From Papio anubis (Eukaryota; Chordata; Mammalia; Primates; Cercopithecidae), in contig NC_044981.1 of the NCBI RefSeq assembly GCF_008728515.1, positions 100,018,043-100,082,042 on the forward strand: DNA of 64,000 bases, read 5' to 3'. The translations under genes and the position numbers were made by a program. Under the pieces are notes generated by a model, which was not told where the DNA came from, ran no database searches, and saw nothing but the letters and a program-made list of their open reading frames with translations. The number at the start of each line of letters is the position of its first letter. The stretch's first letter is position 1. Below, piece after piece: positions 56,945 to 64,000 of the stretch.

Positions 56945-57245
56945 ATTTATGTATTCATCTTGAAGCAGGGTCTCACTGTGTTGCCCAGGCTGGAGTGCTG
57001 TGGTGCGAGCACAGTTTACAGCAGCCTCAAACTCCTGGGTTCAAGCAATCCTCCTGAGGCTTCTTGCATAGATAAGATGATTAGCATGGGCCACCACCCC
57101 TGGCTAATTTACTTATTTTTTTTGTAGAGACTGGGGTCTTGCTATGTTGCTGAGCCTGGTCTCAAACTCCTGACCTCAGGTGATCCTCCTGCCCCATCCT
57201 CCCAAAATGCTGAGATTACAGATGTGAACTACCATGCCCAGCCTC
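56945..57245 (-). mobile_element. AluJ-type SINE, minus
   Basis: From the T-rich TTTATTTATGTATTCATC tail, GGGTCTCACTGTGTTGCCCA, to GTGAACTACCATGCCCAGCC. Flanks ACCTCCTAGCTTTT and ACCTCCTATCTTTT (56931-56944, 57246-57259) are a target-site duplication with one mismatch. Confidence 0.92.
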
Positions 57246-57274
57246 ACCTCCTATCTTTTAAACATGGTCTCCAA

Positions 57275-57480
57275 CCTCTTAATAATACCTGTATTAATGT
57301 AGGGCTTTGCAGTTACCAAGAACTTTAAGAACTTTACCTTGTTTAATTTTCACAGCAACACTGAGAGGTGGGTAGATAGTTACATCATTTACCTTATTAG
57401 TAAGTGACAGAACTAAGACTCAAACTTCGATCTGATGGTTTCAGGTTTCAAGGTCTTTCCAATGCTTTAAATCATATTAT
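57275..57480 (-). mobile_element. MIR SINE, minus
   Basis: GGGCTTTGCAGTTACCAAGA, TTGTTTAATTTTCACAGCAA, CACTGAGAGGTGGGTAGATAG and AAGTGACAGAACTAAGACTC fit the reverse complement of MIR. Confidence 0.72.
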
Positions 57481-57660
57481 TAGAGTTTCTGTTCTATTGT
57501 TAGTGTTACTGGGTACTACAGTTTGAAGTTTGTCCCCTCTAAAACACGTATTGGAAACTTAATCAGCTATGCAACAGTGTTGAGGGTTGGAGGTCTAATG
57601 TTTAAGTCATGAGGGCTCTGCCTTCGTGAGTGAATTAATGCTGCAATAAAAGGGCTTTTG

Positions 57661-57906
57661 GCTGGGCGCGGTGGCTCTCACCTGTAATCCTAGCACTTTG
57701 GGAGGCCAAGGCAGGTGGATCATGAGGTCAGGAGTTCAAAACCAGCCTGGCCAAGATGGTGAAATCCTGTCTGTACTAAAAATACAAAAATTAGCTAGAG
57801 AATTGCTTGAACCCGGGAGGCAGAGGTTGCAGTGAGCCGAGATCATGCCACTGCACCCTAGCCTGGGCAACACAGCAAGACTCAGTCTCAAGAAAAAAAA
57901 AAAAAA
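57661..57906 (+). mobile_element. AluS-type SINE with internal deletion
   Basis: GGCTGGGCGCGGTGGCTC... but ATTAGCTAGAGAATTGCTTG joins the linker directly to the middle of the right monomer, losing about 55-60 bp. Flanks AAAGGGCTTTTG and AAAGGCTTTTG mark the insertion. Confidence 0.9.
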
Positions 57907-58122
57907 AAAGGCTTTTGAGGGTGAGTTCATCCCCTTCTGCTCTTCTGCCATGTAAGGAACAGCATTTCTCCACTGGTGGAGAACACAGCATTCAAGGTGT
58001 CACCTTGGAAGCTGAGACCAGGACCTTACCAGACATCAAACTTGCCAGCACCTTGATCTTGATCTCCCTGCCGCTGTAACTGTGAGAAATAAATTTATAT
58101 TCTTTATAAATTATCCAGACTC

Positions 58123-58419
58123 GGCCGGGCGCGGTGGCTCAAGCCTGTAATCCCAGCACTTTGGGAGGCCGAGATGGGAGGATCACGAGGTCAGGAGATC
58201 GAGACCATCCTGGCTAACACAGTGAAACCCCGTCTCTACTAAAAATACAAAAGATTAGCTGGGCATGGTGGTAGGCACCTGTAGTCCCAGCTATTTGGGA
58301 GGCTGAGGTGGGAGAATGGCGTGAACCTGGGAGGCAGAGCTTGAAGTGAGCCGAGATCGTGCCACTGCGCTCCGGCCTGGGCGACAGAGCAAGACTGCAT
58401 CTCAAAAAAAAAAAAAAAA
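58123..58419 (+). mobile_element. AluY SINE
   Basis: Starts GGCCGGGCGCGGTGGCTCAA; has GGAGATCGAGACCATCCTGG and GGCGTGAACCTGGGAGG. The 15-bp duplication AAATTATCCAGACTC at 58108-58122 and 58420-58434 is exact. Confidence 0.95.
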
Positions 58420-58470
58420 AAATTATCCAGACTCAGGTATTGTTATAGCAGCACAAAACAGGCTAGGACA

Positions 58471-58799
58471 ATGAGGTGGGGAACGGGTAAGGGGATAGAG
58501 TGGGATAGCAGTGTTGAGAGTCCTGTTCCTGACTGGGGTCATGCTGCTGGGGTCCCTCTGCTCCCACAGACAACCCTATCAAACCATTAGATAAGGAAAC
58601 CAAGACAGCAAATGGGGAAGCAGCTTGCTGAGTGGTGTCTGGTTGGGGGCAGGGTTGAAAATTCTCCCTAAGAGATGGGTTAGGTGTTATTTGAGAATGA
58701 CCTCCTCTTACTAACACTTGGAGGATTGTTTTAAGAGAAATAATAATACCCACTTAATTCAATCAAAGAGCGATGAAAGAGTAGATTGGCTCAAAGGTA
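58471..58799. other. Unique DNA, no gene seen
   Basis: No repeat or coding signal recognised. Confidence 0.5.
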
Positions 58800-59395
58800 A
58801 CCTTGAAAGAAGAAGAAGAATTACACTAGCTAATGGCCTGGCACGGTGGCTCACGCCTGTAATCCCAGCACTTTGGGAGGCCAAGGCGGGTGGATCATGA
58901 GGTCAGGAGATCAAGACCATCCTTGCTAACACGGTGAAATCCCATCTCTACTAAAAATACAAAAAATTAGCCGGGCATGGTGGCGGGCGCCTGTAGTCCC
59001 AGCTACTCGGGAGGCTGAGGCAGGAGAATGGTGTGAACCCGGGAGGCAGAGCTTGCAGTGAGCTGAGATCCGGCCACTGCACTCCAGCCTGGGCGACAGA
59101 GCAAGACTCCATCTCAAAAAATAATAATGATTATTATTATTATAATTATTATTATACTACCTAATATATATTGAGCACTTAATATTTTCCATGAATCTGG
59201 GTGCTTTACATATATTAATGTATTAAATGTTCATCACAAGCCTATGAAGTAGGTACTATTTTTCTGCTGAGAAAACCAAGACAATGGGAGACTGATTAAC
59301 TTACCTGTGACTGCACAGCTAGTAAATATTAGAGCCAAGTTTCCATCCTAGGCAAACTGATTAGCCAACCTGTGCTCTGACGATAGTGTGATGCT
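58800..59395 (-). mobile_element. MIR SINE, minus, split by an AluY
   Basis: Downstream of the Alu: ATATTGAGCACTTAATATTT, GCTTTACATATATTAATGTA, CACAAGCCTATGAAGTAGGT, GTGACTGCACAGCTAGTAAA and AGAGCCAAGTTTCCATCC. Upstream, AATTACACTAGCTAAT joins on. Confidence 0.8.
58835..59115 (+). mobile_element. AluY SINE (Old World monkey-like)
   Basis: Full AluY ending AAGACTCCATCTCAAAAA. The right monomer has GTGAGCTGAGATCCGGCCAC, a variant that I recall from cercopithecid AluY; human AluY has GAGCCGAGATCGCGCCAC here. Flanks ATTACACTAGCTAAT (58820-58834) and ATTATACTACCTAAT (59151-59165). The tail has turned into an ATT/AAT microsatellite (59116-59150). Confidence 0.93.
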
Positions 59396-59944
59396 AATAA
59401 TGAATTTGAGATGGCTTTCTGAATTATGAGGAATGCCATTAGTTTTCTGACAATACAATAATGAATATTTTCATTTCAGGCAGTATTACAACCTACTTTG
59501 ATTGACCCTTCCACTAAAAACACCCAAAATTGATGCATAAAATTAAAAGAAAAAAACTTTTTAAAATGTGCTGATAAGCTGGCAACAAGGTAAGGGACAC
59601 TGAGATGCCTAAAATTACATGGAAATGTGGACCCAGAGAGGCATGCTGAACACCAAAGTCAGTTTTCACTCTAATGATATGCACTGATCCTTGATGACCC
59701 TGGCTTTTGTTTTTCATAAGGTCATAGGATATGGGGATACAAGGCAAAGTCTAGGGCCTGCCCAAGCCGGGGAGTCTAATAAGAGACCTCAATGTAAAGA
59801 ATTCATAACAACAAAACAGACTTTCATTTGGGTTTCCAATCCAAACTCCCCCCAGAATTTCAGGTTAAGAATGTGGTTTACAATGGTTCTTTGTTGGAAA
59901 TGCACTCAGATGTGTGAAAGCTGTCGACATCAAGATGGAATAGC
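59396..59944. other. Unique DNA, no gene seen
   Basis: The 105-residue plus frame at 59691-60008 crosses into the next LTR-like block and has no recognised family. Confidence 0.45.
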
Positions 59945-60398
59945 TTGTGTCAAACCCAAATATAATAGGAGGTTAAGGAAAGACAGGCTCATATACGCGA
60001 GCCTATGATACGACTGAGTGAGGGCTCTCATGCACATACGACTGTAACAAAAACTTTTGCCAAGGACTTTCAAAATTGCAGCTTGCTACTTGTGTCACAA
60101 GGACAGATAGTGGGATGCAAAAGAACACTTACCTGACACACTGTCTCCACTAATGAACTGACTTCCACTCCTGAAATAAGCCCCAGTAACCAATGTTCTC
60201 TTTCTTTCAAAACAAAAACAAATTACGTGTATTTCTCTCTTCTACCTTTAAAACCTTCCCCTTGCCTTAACCACTTTGGATATGACTCTGGTCCCCATAG
60301 TCCACATACCCCAAATTTGGAAATCCTCTGTACATTCCCAAATAAACTCATTGTCTTTGGAGAATCTCTCTCTGTCCATTATTAGGTTGACAGACACC
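59945..60398 (+). mobile_element. Probable solo ERV LTR (family not named)
   Basis: It starts near TGTGTCAAACCC and ends near ATTAGGTTGACA. It contains CAAAATTGCAGCTTGCTACT, GAACTGACTTCCACTCCTG, a CT-rich block and CCCAAATAAACTCATTGTC (polyadenylation signal about 45 bp before the end). This U3-R-U5 layout fits a gammaretrovirus-like (ERV1) LTR. No flanking duplication is clear. Confidence 0.5.
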
Positions 60399-60999
60399 TG
60401 GCAGAATCAAAAAGCAAATTTACTATAAAGGAGTCAAACTTAAAATCAATCATCAAACAATTCCCACAGATAAACTAGCAAAGAATAAAAGCTTAGAGCA
60501 GAATAAGCTCTAATAAAAAACACAAATAAACAAAGCACCATAAGTGTAGAGCCAATAGGAATGATAATCATAAGAATCAAACCCCAAAAGACATCAAGTA
60601 GTGCAATTATACAATAGAGAATGACAGGCATAACCTGGTAGTGCTTTGCACTTATTTCTTGCTCTATCCCTGCACTTCTCTGCTATCAGTTAGGAAGCCT
60701 TCAGAAATAATTTGGCACTCATACATGTATTATCTGGAAGCACAAGGACGTTGTCATACCTGGGGCAATCTTTGATTGATGGGATATGAAAGCTAATCCA
60801 TAAGTCCCATCTTACATTCTTGGTGGACAATTCCGAGATGTCAGCTCTTCAAAAGGTCCTGATGAAATTAAGCTCCACTTGCTCATAGTGGACAACATCT
60901 AAGGCACTCTCATGTTGCCTTTCTCTTCTTCCTTGTTTCACTTTCTCCAGTCCCCTACTCCTGTTCCCTGGGATTACTTCAAGAAACTACCTGCTTGAG
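60399..60999. other. Unique DNA; possible ancient LTR in the second half
   Basis: The 60680-60995 part ends with CCAGTCCCCTACTCCTGTTC and CAAGAAACTACCTGC, which resembles the 3' part of some old ERVL/MaLR LTRs, but the match is weak. The 61-residue minus frame at 60446-60631 is hydrophobic and not recognised. Confidence 0.4.
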
Positions 61000-61619
61000 A
61001 ATTTAAAATATGAATAAGGAACAAGAGACTATAAAACATGAAGAGAAGTATCTGGAAAAAATAACCAAATAGAACTTCTAGAAATAAAAAATAATTTTCA
61101 TTAAAAATTCAAAGGGTGGTTAAACAAAAGAATAGATACAGTATAAGAAAGAATTAATGAACTGGAAGATAAATAAAAATATTTTGCATAATGCAGAACA
61201 GAGACATAAGCATATGTAAAATATGAAAAATGTGGTAGAGTGCAAATATCTACAAAAGTCAAATTGAAATTCCTGAAGGACAGAATAGGGAAATTTTGAG
61301 GAAACAATATTCAAAGAAGTAATGGATGAATTTTCCAGATTGAATGCCTCAAATCATCAGATTGACAAATCCTAAATTGCTAAAGAAAAAACATACAAAA
61401 GTAGAGCAAATTAAGAAACATAAATTAAGATGTGGAAATAAATATAAATGTACAATAAATAAATCCAAATGGGAAAATAAACCTATTTAAAAGTTAAAAT
61501 TATCAGATTGAATAAAAAATTTAAATCCACCATTGAGGTATGTTAAAAAGAAGCCTGTGACATAAGGCTAACAAATGGTTGAAACTAGAAGGATGAAAAT
61601 AGATACATATTTTAGAGAG

Positions 61620-61790
61620 AATCAGAAGAAAATAACTATTGGGTACTAGGCTTAGCACCTGGGTAATGAAATAATCTGTACAACAGACCCCTATGCCATG
61701 AGTTTATCTATATAACAAACCCACACATGTATCCCTGAACCTAAATTAAAAGTTGTTTAAAATATATATATATATATATATAAAATATGA
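61620..61790 (+). mobile_element. 5'-truncated L1PA 3' end
   Basis: AAAATAACTATTGGGTACTAGG, CACCTGGGTAATGAAATAATC, CAACAGACCCCTATGCCATG, AACAAACCCACACATGTATC, then GAACCTAAATTAAAAG and a (TA)n run (61759-61782). This is a short L1PA8-16-type 3'UTR of about 150 bp. Confidence 0.8.
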
Positions 61791-62182
61791 ACAAAGTACA
61801 GCTGATATTACTATATTAATATCACACAAAATAGACTTTAAGGCAAAAGACAATGAAACTAAATAATGAAAAAAGGTTAAATTCACCATCCAGATATAAA
61901 AATTCCAAACTAAGTTCTAAATAATACAGCTTGCAGCTATATAAAGTAAAACTTAAAAGAATTACAAGCAAAAATATATACATACCAGTAAAACTGAAGA
62001 TTTTAACATGCCTCAGTGGTTGAAAGCTCACTCAATAAAGCAGAAAAACATCAGTAAGGATATAGAAGATTTGAACAATACAGTTAACAAACTTTACCTG
62101 TTGACATATATAGAACATTTTACTCAAAGAGTAGAGAAGCATTTCAAGCTGAAATAGTAATTTATAAAAATTGAACACGTTT

Positions 62183-62477
62183 GGCCGGGCACAGTGACTT
62201 ACGCCTGTAATCCCCACACTTTGGGAGGCCAAGGCAGACAGATCACAAGGTCAGGAGTTCGAGACCAGCCTGGCTAACATGGTGAGACCCTGTCTCTACT
62301 AAAAATACAAAAGTTAGCTGGTTGTGGTGGTGGCCATCTGTAATCCCAGCTACTCAGGAGGCTGAGACAGGAGAATTGCTGGAACCCGGGAGGCAGATGT
62401 TGCAGTGAGCGAAGATCATGCCACTGCACTCCAGCCTGGGCAACAGAGCAAGACTCTGCCTCGAGGGAAAAAAAAAA
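62183..62477 (+). mobile_element. AluS-type SINE
   Basis: Starts GGCCGGGCACAGTGACTTAC. Flanks AAAAATTGAACACGTT (62167-62182) and AAAAATTGAACACATT (62478-62493) are a 16-bp duplication with one mismatch. Confidence 0.95.
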
Positions 62478-62892
62478 AAAAATTGAACACATTCGGGGCC
62501 ATGAAACGAAATTCAACTAATTTTAAAGGATTGATATCATACAGGTTATATTTTTTGCCACAAAGCACACATAGAATGAAGCACAAATGGCCAGTAAATT
62601 ATAAAAATGCTGCTTAACTTTTTAGTAATTGGGAAAATTAAAATTAAAATATACAGTGATGCCATTTGACACCAACTGTATTGGCAAGATTTTGTAAATT
62701 TGACAGTCTCAAGTGCTGGCAAGAATCTAGCAAAACCACATCTCTTAGACACTGCTAAAGAGTATCACCCCTTTGGAAAACAATTGGAATCAGCTATTAA
62801 AGTTGGAGATGTACATTAACTATGACTCAGCAATTCCACCAGAAAAACTCGGGCATGTATACAGATGTACAAGAATATTCAAAGCAATATTG

Positions 62893-63221
62893 TTTTTTTT
62901 TGTGTGTGTGTGTGTGGTTTGTTTGTTTATTTGTTTGTTGAGACAGAGTTTCGCTCTTGTTGCCCAGGCTGGAGTGCAATGGCGCGATCTCGGCTCACTG
63001 CAACATCCACCTCCCGGGTTCAAGCGATTCTACTGCCTCAGCCTCCCGAGTAGCTGAGACTACAGGCATGCGCCACTACACCTGGCTAATTTTGTATTTT
63101 TAGTAAAGATGGGGTTTCTCCATGTTGGTCAGGCTGGTCTTGAACTCCTGACCTCAGGTTATCCACCCACCTCAGCCTCCCAAAGTACTGGGATTACAGG
63201 CATGAGCCACTGCGCCCGGCC
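62893..63221 (-). mobile_element. AluS-type SINE, minus, with TG/TTTG-expanded tail
   Basis: The T-rich tail contains (GT)n and (GTTT)n runs at 62900-62940, then GAGACAGAGTTTCGCTC to GAGCCACTGCGCCCGGCC. Exact 10-bp flanks AGCAATATTG at 62883-62892 and 63222-63231. Confidence 0.95.
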
Positions 63222-63274
63222 AGCAATATTGTCTTAATAGTAAAAACTGGAGGCAATCTAAATGTTAACCATAA

Positions 63275-64000
63275 ATAAGGCCACAATAAACAAATAATAG
63301 TGTCCGCCTGTGAACATGTGTAAAATTTCTCTGGGAAATATGAAGCATGAGATGCTGGGTCATAGGTACATAGATACTGAATTTCACTAAACTTTTTCAG
63401 GATTCTTTTCTGAATGGCCCTACCAGTTAACACTCTAGAAAGCTGGTTCAAGAGTTCTCATTGTGCTATATCCTCACAAAAATTTAGTATTTTCTATTTT
63501 CTAATACTGTACGTGCTATTCTGATATGGAATCTAATTTTTATTTTAAACTTGCCTTTTTTGAGTTGCATCTTTTCGTATACTTGTTAGCCAGTCAGACT
63601 TATCTTTCTATAAAATGCCTAGCCATATCCTTTGTCCATTTGCCTATCGAGTTTCCTGTCTTATCCCTATGCAAGATTTGTTTATATATTCTGTATGTTT
63701 GGACTTAGACATTATGGATAACTTTCCCAATCTTCCATCTTCTGTTAACTTTGTGATATCCTTCAAGTGAGGGAAAAAAAAAAAAAACCTCATAATTTTG
63801 TAGTAATCAATTTTCACCCTAAGGTTTGTGCTTTTGGAGTCTTATTTATGTTTTTCCCCACTCTCATGTCATAATTCCTTTAAGTAGTTTCAAGGTTTTA
63901 TCTGTATATATTCTTTTGCATTCTTTGAGAGGTTATTTCTTAGAAACTTTACAGCTTTTGCCCTTATTTTAGGTAGTATCTAATTTCCAATTACATTTTC
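63275..64000 (-). mobile_element. Old L1 (L1M-type), minus, runs off the window
   Basis: AAATTTCTCTGGGAAATATG, GAGATGCTGGGTCATAGGTA, TTTGTCCATTTGCCTATCGA, TTTGTTTATATATTCTGTAT and GGTTTGTGCTTTTGGAGTC are the reverse complement of L1 ORF2 C-terminal/3' sequence. It faces the plus-strand L1 that ends just before it, and continues past 64000. Confidence 0.72.

Larger units (their letters stand above)
57513..58470 (+). mobile_element. MaLR LTR (MLT1A/MST-type) holding two Alus
   Basis: GTACTACAGTTTGAAGTTTG, AACTTAATCAGCTATGCAAC, AGTCATGAGGGCTCTGCCTT, then after the first Alu GAGTTCATCCCC, GCCAGCACCTTGATCTTGAT and GTGAGAAATAAATTTATATT, and after the second Alu ACTCAGGTATTGTTATAGCA to CTAGGACA. 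Once both Alus are removed the LTR is complete. Confidence 0.85.
61000..63275 (+). mobile_element. Old L1 (L1M-type) fragments with younger insertions
   Basis: ORF1-like text (GGATGAATTTTCCAGATTGA at 61325), ORF2 endonuclease-like text (AATAGACTTTAAGGCAAAAG at 61830; ATCAGTAAGGATATAGAAGA at 62050), then the 3' ORF2 region (AAGTGCTGGCAAGAATC, GACTCAGCAATTCCACCAG, GTACAAGAATATTCAAAGC). Large internal parts are missing. It is interrupted by an L1PA 3' end and two Alus. Confidence 0.75.

Noticed and set aside
60446..60631. Hydrophobic 61-residue minus frame, considered as a mitochondrial insert
   Set aside because: The hydrophobic text does not match any mitochondrial gene I know, and the flanks show no mitochondrial sequence.
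62773..63057. 94-residue plus-strand frame
   Set aside because: Reads through the tail and body of the minus-strand Alu at 62893; Alu-derived, not a gene.

Overview
This window looks like intergenic primate nuclear DNA that is dense in repeats. I found no intact protein-coding gene, rRNA, tRNA or CRISPR array. Alu (a primate SINE), primate-stage L1 (L1PA/L1PB-like) and a HERV9/LTR12 provirus place it in a catarrhine genome. Two young AluY copies (39135-39438 and 58835-59115) carry sequence variants that I remember as typical of Old World monkey AluY, so a cercopithecid such as a macaque, baboon or guenon is more likely than a human or ape. That inference is from memory and was not searched.

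Layout. 1-1424: AT-rich unique DNA. 1425-22411: a cluster of stacked retrotransposons. A near full-length L1PA-type element (1999-13760) is split by a complete L1PB/L1MA-type element (4434-11200) with a clear 16-bp target-site duplication, and its RT region is replaced by an ERVL-type LTR fragment. Next comes an AluJ, then a second L1PA element (14442-22078) whose ORF2 is interrupted by a truncated HERV9 provirus (18790-20705), then another AluJ. 22412-35169: mostly unique DNA with an old L1, MER5A, MIR, L2 and MaLR LTRs. It also holds a CpG-richer segment at 27340-28150 with a perfect CTCF core motif, and a processed RPL14 pseudogene at 32098-32690.

35170-41475: an old L1, an AluJ, purine tracts, a long inverted duplication, a Tigger-type DNA transposon, an L1MA 3' end with a young AluY, and an MLT1 LTR. 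41476-51952: mainly unique DNA with scattered Alu/MIR and a three-copy minisatellite. 51953-55662: an old L1 split by two MaLR LTRs. 55663-61000: Alu, MIR, a MaLR LTR hit by two Alus, and a probable ERV LTR. 61000-64000: an old L1 on the plus strand hit by three younger insertions, facing an old L1 on the minus strand that runs off the window.

All the long open frames I checked are decayed L1 ORF1/ORF2, antisense Alu frames or chance frames. The features most worth following up are rearrangement scars (36806-37821, 25189-25365, 13172-13484) and possible regulatory DNA (27968-28113, the LTR12 promoter at 18813-19183, 47600-47730). I found no undescribed multi-gene system. Repeat family names come from recall of consensus sequences; the superfamily is usually safe and the subfamily is tentative.
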